54,401 bases of DNA from Desulfobacteraceae bacterium (lineage in GTDB: Bacteria > Desulfobacterota > Desulfobacteria > Desulfobacterales > UBA2174): assembly GCA_028700185.1 (NCBI GenBank), contig JAQVTF010000005.1, forward strand, positions 1-54,401, given 5' to 3'. The translations under genes were made by a program, and so were the position numbers. This document shows positions 21,716 through 29,643 of the stretch, piece after piece. The notes beneath the pieces were generated by a model. The model saw only the letters and a list, made by a program, of their open reading frames with translations. It did no database searches and was not told the origin of the DNA. How positions within the stretch are numbered: position 1 is the stretch's first letter; every line of letters begins with the position of its first letter.

Positions 21716-22225
21716 TCAATCGGCCACCAACCGGGCCCGCACGATGTTCTCGAGGGCCAGAGTAACCGTCGTGTCTCCCTGTTCCAGGGCGACTTGGCCG
21801 TCCACCAGTCCGGCCAACCGACCGGTGAAATGCTTGCGCCCGCCGATGGCGGTGGCCACCTTGATGCGCACCGGGTAGCCGGTGAAACGCTCGAAATCCG
21901 CCGGACGGCTGATGGGGCGATCCGTTCCCGGGGACGAAACTTCAAGGTTGTAAGGGCCGAGCCCCTCGTCGAGGACGGCGTCCAGCACATCGCTGACCTG
22001 GCGGCTGATCTCCACGCAGTCCTCCAGGCTCACACCGCCGGGCTTGTCGATGTACAGGCGCAACGTCGTACCGCCCGGTTCCCGCTGAAACTCGCAGTGC
22101 ACCAGGTCATAGCCGGCATCGGTGCACAGCGGTTCGGCATGGCGGCGGACCGCCTCCACCACCACCGCCGGTGCCACCGGTGACGAAAGCGAGGCGTCAG
22201 CAATGTTTTTCTTCTTTTGTTTCAA
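21716..22225 (-). CDS. rimP: ribosome maturation factor RimP
   Basis: GYDLVHCEFQREPGGTTLRLYIDKPGGVSLEDCVEISRQVSDVLD...LEVSSPGTDRPI; probable TTG start (TTGAAACAAAAG) preceded by AAGGA. Confidence 0.92.
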   Translation of the reverse strand: MKQKKKNIADASLSSPVAPAVVVEAVRRHAEPLCTDAGYDLVHCEFQREPGGTTLRLYIDKPGGVSLEDCVEISRQVSDVLDAVLDEGLGPYNLEVSSPGTDRPISRPADFERFTGYPVRIKVATAIGGRKHFTGRLAGLVDGQVALEQGDTTVTLALENIVRARLVAD

Positions 22226-22251
22226 ATAGATATCCTTGTTCCAGAAAAACA

Positions 22252-22275
22252 AAAAACGGGCATTTGCCCGTTTTT
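22252..22275 (-). terminator. intrinsic terminator/attenuator immediately upstream of rimP (T2)
   Basis: aaaaacgggca-tt-tgcccgttttt: perfect 11-bp inverted repeat; minus-strand transcript ends in a U-run (UUUUUUGUUUUU). Confidence 0.8.
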
Positions 22276-22282
22276 CCCGTGA

Positions 22283-22376
22283 GGTAGATTTCGATGGTTA
22301 CGGCCGCAACTCAAACCTTGAGGGGGTTACCTTTTCATCGGAACCTTGCTCCTGACGATGCGCTCGAAAATCTACC
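22283..22376 (-). ncRNA. candidate structured leader RNA element between two terminators (class unknown)
   Basis: Closing helix ggtagatttcga (22283-22294) / tcgaaaatctacc (22364-22376), one bulged nt, enclosing hairpins catcg/cgatg (22336-22360), ctcaa/ttgag (22310-22322) and gttac/gcaac (22297-22310). Confidence 0.5.
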
Positions 22377-22383
22377 GCAACAG

Positions 22384-22422
22384 AAAAACCCTTCACTGAG
22401 GATAACCGTCCTCCATGAAAGG
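22384..22422 (-). terminator. intrinsic terminator downstream of tRNA-Gly (T1)
   Basis: Minus-strand RNA CCUUUCAUGGAGGACGGUUAUCCUCAGUGAAGGGUUUUU: two-segment stem (CCUU(U)CA/UGAAGG and GAGGA/UCCUC) followed by U5. Confidence 0.65.
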
Positions 22423-22435
22423 CGGGACTTCGTTT

Positions 22436-22511
22436 TGGAGCGGGCAACGAGATTCGAACTCGCGACTCCAAGCTTGGGAAGCTTGTACTCTACCAGCTGA
22501 GTTATGCCCGC
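22436..22511 (-). tRNA. tRNA-Gly (anticodon CCC), 3' CCA encoded
   Basis: Minus strand GCGGGCATAACTCAGCTGGTAGAGTACAAGCTTCCCAAGCTTGGAGTCGCGAGTTCGAATCTCGTTGCCCGCTCCA folds as a cloverleaf; anticodon loop TTCCCAA; T-loop GTTCGAATC. Confidence 0.95.
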
Positions 22512-22561
22512 ATACCAAGTTAGCTTTTTTAAGCCAGACGGAGGCGCTTGTCAATACATTT

Positions 22562-22918
22562 TCAGGAGGGATCGTCCAGCAGGCCCCGGAGCTGTTTCAA
22601 CTCGTGGTAGACGCGGGTCAGCATCTCCTGCTCGGAACGCTCGCCGGTGGCGGCTGGGGCGATCTGCAAATGCTGACGTGCACCGGCGATGGTGAAATGC
22701 TCATCGTAGAGCAGACGCTTGATGGCGAGGATCAGGTCGAGGTCTGCCTTGCGGTAGAGCCGGTGGCCCGAGGCGGTGCGCTTCGGCTTGAGGGTTTGAA
22801 ACTGGCTCTCCCAGAAGCGCAGCACGTAACCGGGCACCCCGGTGATCGCGCTGGCTTCGCGAACCCGGTAGTAGCGCTTGGATGCATCGCGATGGAGATG
22901 GGCCGATAAATCGTTCAT
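22562..22918 (-). CDS. MerR-family transcriptional regulator
   Basis: KRYYRVREASAITGVPGYVLRFWESQFQTLKPKRTASGHRLYRKADLDLILAIKRLLYDEHFTIAGAR. Confidence 0.92.
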   Translation of the reverse strand: MNDLSAHLHRDASKRYYRVREASAITGVPGYVLRFWESQFQTLKPKRTASGHRLYRKADLDLILAIKRLLYDEHFTIAGARQHLQIAPAATGERSEQEMLTRVYHELKQLRGLLDDPS

Positions 22919-22962
22919 ACCGCCGACACGGGCTCCTGCCGTGAGACACGGCCATGGTCTGG

Positions 22963-25395
22963 TCAGGTCGGTAAGGCGGCACCGAAGCGGGCCAGCAGCC
23001 GCTCGGTGATCTTCTGGTGCAACGGGTTGATCTGCTCGTCCACCAACGTGCCTTGGTCGCTGCGATAGGTAATCCGAAACGAAACGCTCTTGCGGCCTTG
23101 GGGAATCGGGTCGCCGATGTACTGATCGAAGAGCGTCACGCTTTCCACCAAAGGCTCGTCGGTTGCGGTGATGGCCTCGGCCAGTCGGGCGCTTTCCACG
23201 GTGGCCTCCACGATGAGGGTCATGTCCCGGGCGATGGCCGGAAACCGCGGAATCGGTTGGCTTTGACGTCCCGCGGGGATCTCCCCGGTCAGCAGCGGTA
23301 GGTTCAGCTCGAAGACCAAGGCCGGCTGCTTGAGGTCCAGGGCGACCCGGGTGTCCGGGTGGACTTCCCCGATGAAGCCGATGCGCCGGTCTTCGACGGC
23401 AACCCAGGCGCTGAGTCCCGGCCGGGTACAGTCACAGTGTTCCGGGGCCATGGCGCCGAAGCGCGCGCCGGCGATCCCGAGCTGTTCCAGCAGGGCCTCC
23501 AACACCCCTTTGAGGTCGAAAAAATCGCAGGGCGCCTGGCGTTTCTCCCGATCCTGGGCCCAATGTTCATCCTGACGCTGCCCGGTCCACAGGGCGGCGA
23601 GCATCTGGGTTTCTTCGGGCAGACGGTCGTCGCTGTCTTTGGCCGCGACGAAGACCTTGCCGACTTCAAAGAGCTTCAGATGACGGTTGCCCATGGCGAT
23701 GTTGCGCGAGGCGGTCTCCAGCAAACCGGGCACCAGCGAGGTGCGCATGACGGCCTGGTCTTCGCTCAATGGATTGCGGATCACCACTTCGCGTCGCCGG
23801 GGATCGTCGTCGGCCAAACGCAGCCGATCGCCGCTGTCGCGATGAACGAAACTGTAGGTGATCACCTCGGCAAAGCCGAGGCCGGCCATCCGTTCCCGCA
23901 GGCGTTGTCTCATGGCCCAGTCACCGGCGGGCCGTCTGCCCGTGGCCGGCAGGACGGGGTGGGTGGTGGCGATCTTTTCATAGCCATGGCGCCGGGCGAT
24001 TTCTTCGGTGAGATCTTCGCTGCGTGAGACATCCACCCGAAACGAGGGAACGCGCACTTCGAGGTGGTCGAGGCGCTTGTTGGAGACGCCGAATCCGATT
24101 TGCTCCAGCAGTGTTTTCATGCGGCCGCCGTCCAGGTCGGTGCCCAGGCGCTGGTTGGCCCGGTGGACATCGAGCTGGATGACAGTCCGGGGTGCCGGCC
24201 GGGGATGAACATCGATGTGCCCCGATACCGGGCGACCGCCGGCCACTTCCCGGATCAGGGCCGCGGCGCGGTTCAAGGCGACGATGGTGCCGTGGGGGTC
24301 AACGCCGCGCTCGAAGCGGTAGGCGGCGTCGGTGGACAAGTGGAAACGTTTGGCGGTTTTGCGGATCGAAACGGGATCGAAGCAGGCGCTTTCCAGCAGC
24401 ACCCGGGTGGTGGAAGCCTGAATTTCCGAGTCGAGGCCCCCCATGACCCCGCCGATGGCCACCGGCCCCTCGGCATCGCAGATCATCAGGGTGTCGGCGG
24501 TGAGGTGGCGCTCCTTTTGATCCAGGGTGACGAAGGGCGTGCCCTCGGCGGCGGTGCGCACCACGATACGTCCGCCCCGGAGGCGGTCGAAGTCGAAGGC
24601 GTGCAGTGGCTGCCCGAGTTCCATCATCACGAAGTTGGTCACATCCACCACGTTGTTGATCGGTTTCAGGTCCACCGACCGCAAACGGTCCTGAAGCCAA
24701 TCCGGCGAAGGACCGATGGCCACCTCGGAGAGGAGGCGGGCCGCGTAGCGGGGGCAGTGATCCGGAGCGAGGATTTGCACCGAGGTCTCGTGGTGGATCT
24801 CGTCGCCTTCGGGCAGGGACGGCAGCGATGGGAATGTCAGCGGCTTGCCACAGATGGCCGCCACTTCGCGCGCGATGCCAAGGATACTCAAACAATCCGG
24901 TCGATTGGGCGTCAGCTCGATCTCCAGCACCGGGTCGCTCAGGTTCAGGGCACGGTTGAGGGGCGCACCGACGGTCAGATGATCGTCCAAAAGCATCAGG
25001 CCGTCGGCATCGGCACCCAGACCCAGCTCTGAGGCGCTGCAAAGCATGCCTTCGGAAGTCACGCCGCGCATCGCTTCCGCCCTCAGCACCCGGCCTCCGG
25101 GCATTTCCGTGCCCGGCAGGGCGCAGGGCGCCAGACGGCCCGCCGCCGCGTTGGGGGCGCCGCAAACGATGGTCCGGACCCCCTCGCCGATGTCCACCCG
25201 GCAGCACTTGAGCCGGTCCGCCCGGGGATGGGGGAACACCTCGATGATCCGGCCCACCCGCACCGTTTCCAGAAACCCGTAGCGATCGGTGACGGCGGCG
25301 ACCTCCAGGCCGACCATGGTCAACGCCTCGGCCACCCGGGCCGGCGGGAGATCAACTTCGACGTACTGGGTCAACCAACTCCAACTGACCTTCAT
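22963..25395 (-). CDS. pheT: phenylalanine--tRNA ligase beta subunit
   Basis: MKVSWSWLTQYVEVDLPPARVAEALTMVGLEV...; tRNA-binding, B3/B4, B5 and FDX-ACB domains. Confidence 0.97.
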   Translation of the reverse strand: MKVSWSWLTQYVEVDLPPARVAEALTMVGLEVAAVTDRYGFLETVRVGRIIEVFPHPRADRLKCCRVDIGEGVRTIVCGAPNAAAGRLAPCALPGTEMPGGRVLRAEAMRGVTSEGMLCSASELGLGADADGLMLLDDHLTVGAPLNRALNLSDPVLEIELTPNRPDCLSILGIAREVAAICGKPLTFPSLPSLPEGDEIHHETSVQILAPDHCPRYAARLLSEVAIGPSPDWLQDRLRSVDLKPINNVVDVTNFVMMELGQPLHAFDFDRLRGGRIVVRTAAEGTPFVTLDQKERHLTADTLMICDAEGPVAIGGVMGGLDSEIQASTTRVLLESACFDPVSIRKTAKRFHLSTDAAYRFERGVDPHGTIVALNRAAALIREVAGGRPVSGHIDVHPRPAPRTVIQLDVHRANQRLGTDLDGGRMKTLLEQIGFGVSNKRLDHLEVRVPSFRVDVSRSEDLTEEIARRHGYEKIATTHPVLPATGRRPAGDWAMRQRLRERMAGLGFAEVITYSFVHRDSGDRLRLADDDPRRREVVIRNPLSEDQAVMRTSLVPGLLETASRNIAMGNRHLKLFEVGKVFVAAKDSDDRLPEETQMLAALWTGQRQDEHWAQDREKRQAPCDFFDLKGVLEALLEQLGIAGARFGAMAPEHCDCTRPGLSAWVAVEDRRIGFIGEVHPDTRVALDLKQPALVFELNLPLLTGEIPAGRQSQPIPRFPAIARDMTLIVEATVESARLAEAITATDEPLVESVTLFDQYIGDPIPQGRKSVSFRITYRSDQGTLVDEQINPLHQKITERLLARFGAALPT

Positions 25396-25396
25396 C

Positions 25397-26503
25397 TTAA
25401 AATTGCCTCAAAAACCGCAGATCATTTTCGAAAAAACGGCGCAGGTCGTCGATGCCATACTTGAGCATGGCAATGCGTTCGATTCCCATGCCGAAGGCAA
25501 AACCCGAATAGCGGTCCGTGTCGTAGCCCACTTTTTCAAACACGGCCGGATGCACCATCCCCGAGCCAAGAATCTCCAGCCAGCCGGTGTGGGAACAAAC
25601 CCGGCAACCGGCTCCGCCGCAGATGGTGCAGCCGATGTCCACCTCGGCGCTTGGTTCGGTGAAAGGGAAGAAGGACGGGCGAAATCGCACCGGCGTCCGC
25701 GGGCCGAAGATCTGGCGAACGAATTCCGTCAGAACGCCCTTCAAGTCCCCGAACGTCACGCGGGTATCCACCAGCAATCCCTCCACCTGGTGAAACATCG
25801 GGGTGTGGGTCAGGTCGGAATCGCAGCGGTAGACTTTTCCCGGGGCGATGATGCGCACCGGGGGCTCCTGTTGCTCCATCACCCGGGGTTGGGTGGGGGA
25901 GGTCTGGGTCCGCAGCACGATGTTGTCCGATACGTAGAAGGTGTCCTGCATGTCCCGGGCCGGATGGTCCTTGGGGACATTGAGGGCCTCGAAGTTGTAG
26001 TAGTCGGTTTCCACCTCGGGGCCCTCGGCGATGTCGAAGCCCATGCGCTCGAAGATCTCGCAGATTTCAACGCTGGTTTGGGTCAACGGATGCAGCGAAC
26101 CCACCGGGACCGGTCGTCCCGGCAACGTGACGTCGATGCGATCCGCATCGGCCTGCTGCCGAGCCTCCAGGGCCACCAGGCGTTGGGACAGGGCTTCCTC
26201 CAGCTCGGTTTTGAGGCGGTTGGCCGCCTGACCGGCGGCGGGGCGATCCTGGGGCGGGAGAGTGGAAATCTGTCTTAGAAACTGGGTCAGGGCGCCCTTG
26301 CGGCCGAGAAACTGGACGTTCAGTGCTTGAACGGCCTCCCGGTCCTCAGCGGCCTGCAACCGCTTCAGAGCGTCGGTGCGAATCTGTTCAAGGGTCTGTT
26401 GCACGGTAGGGGCCTGATCATCGTTGGGAGTGGACACCGGACCGGCAAACCGATCGGTGCGGCAGGGCGGTGCCGGAAAAGGACCGCCCTGCCGGGAAGG
26501 CAT
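25397..26503 (-). CDS. pheS: phenylalanine--tRNA ligase alpha subunit
   Basis: [64 protein letters not shown]; start uncertain (ATG at 26503 overlaps the rplT stop as TGATG). Confidence 0.93.
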   Translation of the reverse strand: MPSRQGGPFPAPPCRTDRFAGPVSTPNDDQAPTVQQTLEQIRTDALKRLQAAEDREAVQALNVQFLGRKGALTQFLRQISTLPPQDRPAAGQAANRLKTELEEALSQRLVALEARQQADADRIDVTLPGRPVPVGSLHPLTQTSVEICEIFERMGFDIAEGPEVETDYYNFEALNVPKDHPARDMQDTFYVSDNIVLRTQTSPTQPRVMEQQEPPVRIIAPGKVYRCDSDLTHTPMFHQVEGLLVDTRVTFGDLKGVLTEFVRQIFGPRTPVRFRPSFFPFTEPSAEVDIGCTICGGAGCRVCSHTGWLEILGSGMVHPAVFEKVGYDTDRYSGFAFGMGIERIAMLKYGIDDLRRFFENDLRFLRQF

Positions 26504-26853
26504 CAGACTTGTTCGGCGGACAGGCGTGCCAGCTTGGCGAAGCCGGCCGGATCCGATACGGCCATTTCCGCCAGGACCTTGCGATCCAGGCTCACATTGG
26601 CCTGTTTGAGTCCGTGCATGAACCGGCTGTAGCTCATATCGTTGAGCCGCGCAGCGGCATTGATGCGGGCGATCCACAGGCGCCGAAATTCGCGTTTGCG
26701 GACCCGGCGGTCCCGGTAGGCGAAGGCTAAGGCACGATCCACGGTGTCGGCGGCGGTGCGAAACAGTTTGCTATGGCCGCCCCGAAACCCCTTGGCTTGA
26801 GCCAATACTTTGTTGCGACGGTGTCTTGCTTTGAATCCGCGTTTAACGCGCAT
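26503..26853 (-). CDS. rplT: 50S ribosomal protein L20
   Basis: [67 protein letters not shown]. Confidence 0.97.
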   Translation of the reverse strand: MRVKRGFKARHRRNKVLAQAKGFRGGHSKLFRTAADTVDRALAFAYRDRRVRKREFRRLWIARINAAARLNDMSYSRFMHGLKQANVSLDRKVLAEMAVSDPAGFAKLARLSAEQV

Positions 26854-26949
26854 GACGATCTCCTTGAAGCGTGGCGCCGGCGGCGCACCGTATGGCCGAC
26901 GGCGACCGGATTGAAGATTGGCCGCGCCTTGACGGCGCAGCCAGTGATT

Positions 26950-27147
26950 TTAGCCGTTGGGCAGAAGGCGCCGCACGGCTTTCATGTTGGTGCCATCCAC
27001 GATCTGACCCTTGCGCAGACGGCGCTTGCGCTTGGCGGACTTGGTGGTCAGAATATGACTATGGTAGCTCTTGTTGTAAGCATACAGGCCTGTTCCGGTG
27101 CGCTTGAAGCGTTTCGCCGCGGCGCGGTTGGTCTTGATTTTCGGCAT
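26950..27147 (-). CDS. rpmI: 50S ribosomal protein L35
   Basis: MPKIKTNRAAAKRFKRTGTGLYAYNKSYHSHILTTKSAKRKRRLRKGQIV. Confidence 0.97.
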   Translation of the reverse strand: MPKIKTNRAAAKRFKRTGTGLYAYNKSYHSHILTTKSAKRKRRLRKGQIVDGTNMKAVRRLLPNG

Positions 27148-27235
27148 GATGGGCAACTCCTTGTCGTGGGTAGCGACAATCGTCGTCAAAGTAGAAAATG
27201 AAGATGGCGTGAGCGCCGCGGTGGGCGTATCACGC

Positions 27236-27251
27236 CATGGTTAAAACCATG
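27236..27251 (-). repeat. inverted repeat (hairpin) in the infC-rpmI intercistronic region
   Basis: catggtt-aa-aaccatg, perfect 7-bp arms. Confidence 0.55.
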
Positions 27252-27285
27252 TATTGGCCGTCCGGTCGCCTCCCTCCGGCGGATC

Positions 27286-27828
27286 TCAATGCGGCCGTGG
27301 TGCGAGGATCATCATCATGGTTCGCCCCTCGAATTTCGGCATCTGTTCCACCACTGCCTCCTCACCGATGGTCTCGGTGATCCGCTTCAGTAGCTCTCGT
27401 CCCTGGTTGGCCATGGTGATTTCCCGACCGCGAAACATCACCGTCACCTTGACCTTGTCCTTCTTGGCCAGAAATTTTCGGATATGGCCAATCTTGGTTT
27501 CGAGATCGTGATCGCCGGTTTTTGGACGAACCTTGATTTCCTTGACCTGGACAGTGCTTTGCTTCTTCTTGGCTTCCTGCTTTTTCTTGGTCTGTTCGTA
27601 CTTGAACCGACCATAGTCCATGATCTTGCAAACCGGCGGATTGGCGTTGGGCGAAATCTCCACCAGGTCCAAGCCATGTTCGGCAGCCGTTGCCAGGGCC
27701 CTGGCAAGTGATACAACACCGATCTGCCCTCCTTCGGCGTCGATGAGACGAACTTCCTTGGCCCTGATGTTTCGATTGATCCGGGTCTGGTCCGCACGCG
27801 TTGGAATGACGTGTCTCAAAAGAGCTAT
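27286..27828 (-). CDS. infC: translation initiation factor IF-3, probable AUA start codon
   Basis: DQTRINRNIRAKEVRLIDAEGGQIGVV... is IF3; AGGAGG lies 7 nt before an in-frame ATA giving 180 aa; no ATG/GTG/TTG is better placed. Confidence 0.9.
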   Translation of the reverse strand: MALLRHVIPTRADQTRINRNIRAKEVRLIDAEGGQIGVVSLARALATAAEHGLDLVEISPNANPPVCKIMDYGRFKYEQTKKKQEAKKKQSTVQVKEIKVRPKTGDHDLETKIGHIRKFLAKKDKVKVTVMFRGREITMANQGRELLKRITETIGEEAVVEQMPKFEGRTMMMILAPRPH

Positions 27829-27884
27829 ACCGGCACCTCCTGGTGTTGAAACGATTAGCTTTGACGGTTGCCGGTGCGGCAACC
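27829..27884 (-). promoter_or_regulatory. infC leader with hairpin and complementary ribosome-binding segment
   Basis: Hairpin ggttgccg-gtg-cggcaacc (27866-27884); tgccggt (27869-27875) is the inverse complement of accggca (27829-27835), which lies between SD and start codon. Confidence 0.5.
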
Positions 27885-28032
27885 CTATAAATGCCCAGTC
27901 CAATATACGATCGGATCGGCAAATGCAACCAAAAAAAGTGTTTTGGGCCGGCGATGCCCCCAATGGATTGCCCGTGCCCCGGACGACGCATCACACCGCC
28001 ACGGCTCGACGAAGAACCCGGGATAACCGATT

Positions 28033-28557
28033 TCAGGCCTGTTGGCCTTCCCGGGGCCTTCGGGTCAGGGTGTAGCGGGCCAGCAGGCTGTCCTGCCAGT
28101 AGGTTGCGGCGGGGTTGGCGAAAAACGTCTGAAACAACGCCAGGGCCTCCTCCCGACGCACCCCGGCCTTGATCCGTGGGCGGCGGGTGGCGTACAGCGG
28201 TCCGAGTCGTTCCAGCAGGCAGCCGGTCCCTCCGCCCATGGCGTCCTCGTAGGCATAGACGATGCTTCCGATCCCGGCGAGCAGAATTGCCCCGTAGCAC
28301 ATGAGGCAGGGTTCCAGGGTGACGGCCAGGGTCAGATGTTTCCCCTCGGGGGGCGGCGAGATCTCCTCCAGCCGCTGCAGGGCGTTCATCTCGGCATGGG
28401 CCAGTTCGCTGGGTCGGGGGCCGACGCTGTTACGGCGACCGGCGCGGACCAGGATTCCAGATTGGTCGGCAATGACGCAGCCGACGGGAAATTCGCCACG
28501 GGCCAGAGCGCTGCGGGCCTCGTCGAGGGCCGCTTGCATCAGTTCATCATCGGTCAT
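28033..28557 (-). CDS. nucleoside deaminase (TadA/CMP-dCMP deaminase family)
   Basis: ELAHAEMNALQRL and TLEPCLMCYGAILLAGIGSIVYA zinc-deaminase motifs. Confidence 0.87.
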   Translation of the reverse strand: MTDDELMQAALDEARSALARGEFPVGCVIADQSGILVRAGRRNSVGPRPSELAHAEMNALQRLEEISPPPEGKHLTLAVTLEPCLMCYGAILLAGIGSIVYAYEDAMGGGTGCLLERLGPLYATRRPRIKAGVRREEALALFQTFFANPAATYWQDSLLARYTLTRRPREGQQA

Positions 28558-29120
28558 TTTTTAGCTGCCGTCGAGATCGTGTCAAGATGAGCGTCCAGGG
28601 CGCAACTGCCGTCGATTTCAAAGGCGTACACGATCCGTGCGGCCATCTCGGCCTGGCGGGGGTTCACCACCGCCATCGGCGTGGCCGCCAGGCGGCCTTC
28701 GAGGGCTTCACGGGTCAAGATGGCCTCCAGCCCGCTGCCGATGAGTTGTCCCCGGCTGCTCTCCAGCACATCGGCCTCCCGGCCGTTGGTCACCACCACC
28801 ACCGGTACAATGCGGGGGCCCAGGAGGCGGGCCAGCGCCAGCGCCGGGCGATGACGGGTGACGATGGAACCGGGACCGTAGCGGATCATCATCGCCGGCA
28901 CCCCTTCGAGGGAAACCAAAAAATCCAACGGCACCTCGGCGTGTTTTTCTCCGGCGGCGATCGGTACCTGCAGGCGGCATCGGATCTGCTGCCGGGAAAA
29001 ACCGCATTCCGTGAGCAGGCGCCGGGCGATCTGCTGGCGCAGGCGCTCGTCCTCGGTATCGGCCAGCGATTCGCCGGAAATCAGATCGGTCAACTGGCCA
29101 TAGACAACGGGTTGAGCCAT
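28554..29120 (-). CDS. type I restriction HsdR N-terminal-like (HSDR_N_2) domain protein, stand-alone
   Basis: RLLTECGFSRQQIRCRLQVPIAAGEKHAEVPLDFLVSLEGVPAMMIRYGPGSIVTRHRPALALARLL; no helicase portion. Confidence 0.7.
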   Translation of the reverse strand: MAQPVVYGQLTDLISGESLADTEDERLRQQIARRLLTECGFSRQQIRCRLQVPIAAGEKHAEVPLDFLVSLEGVPAMMIRYGPGSIVTRHRPALALARLLGPRIVPVVVVTNGREADVLESSRGQLIGSGLEAILTREALEGRLAATPMAVVNPRQAEMAARIVYAFEIDGSCALDAHLDTISTAAKK

Positions 29121-29280
29121 GGCGTTTTCCCCCGGTTTCCTCCCCTGTGCCCAGGAGAGCATTTTGGTTCATTCTGGCGCATCGATGGCCGGATGTAAAG
29201 CCTGCCGAATGGCACCGTTTTGCGCCGATCTTCCCAACCGCGGATGGCTCACCGACGTTGGGCATGAGACGGGAAAATTC

Positions 29281-29419
29281 AAGTGTCAAGTGAGCTAAAG
29301 TGAGCTAAGGTGAGCTAAAGTGAAGGAATCCCGGCAGTTTTATAAAAGCCGGAGCAAAGCGACGCCACCACTTTAGTCACTTTAGTCACTCGTAATTTTA
29401 GTCACTCCGTTAGTCACTC
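29281..29419. repeat. inverted array of degenerate ~10-bp repeats around a hairpin
   Basis: Left: aagtgagctaaagtgagctaaggtgagctaaagtgaa; centre: ccggc-agttttataaaa-gccgg (29331-29352); right: ccactttagtcactttagtcactcgtaattttagtcactccgttagtcactc (29368-29419). Confidence 0.85.
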
Positions 29420-29546
29420 AGAAAAGCGTCAGCGACGAGGGATCTGCAGTTGAGAACACAGACGGGAGCATGGTCTAAACCGGAAAAAACCCTCCAAGGG
29501 ATCATCGCCAAACTTTGACGGGACCCTGGGGGCCCGGTGTCAAGGC

Positions 29547-29576
29547 TTGACAATCAAAAGCCCGATCTCCTATGAA
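29547..29576 (+). promoter_or_regulatory. candidate sigma70-like promoter for the acyl-CoA dehydrogenase gene
   Basis: TTGACA (29547-29552), 18-nt spacer, TATGAA (29571-29576), 68 nt upstream of the ATG at 29644. Confidence 0.45.
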
Positions 29577-29643
29577 GCGGGGCGACCCTTTTCAGAATGC
29601 GCCCTAAAGCGCCCACCGTTGTCCACAAGCGAAGGAGACCATC

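Noticed and set aside
22283-22376. 4.5S SRP RNA or a familiar riboswitch class
   Set aside because: The SRP GGUCAGGUCCGGAAGGAAGCAGCC core is absent, and no aptamer core I know (TPP, cobalamin, glycine, SAM, c-di-GMP, fluoride) was recognised.
28554-29120. Restriction-modification system
   Set aside because: Only an HsdR N-domain-like protein; no methylase, specificity or helicase subunit, and the nuclease signature appears lost.
29281-29419. CRISPR array
   Set aside because: Repeats are ~10 bp, contiguous, degenerate and inverted; no spacers of 25-40 bp and no cas genes.
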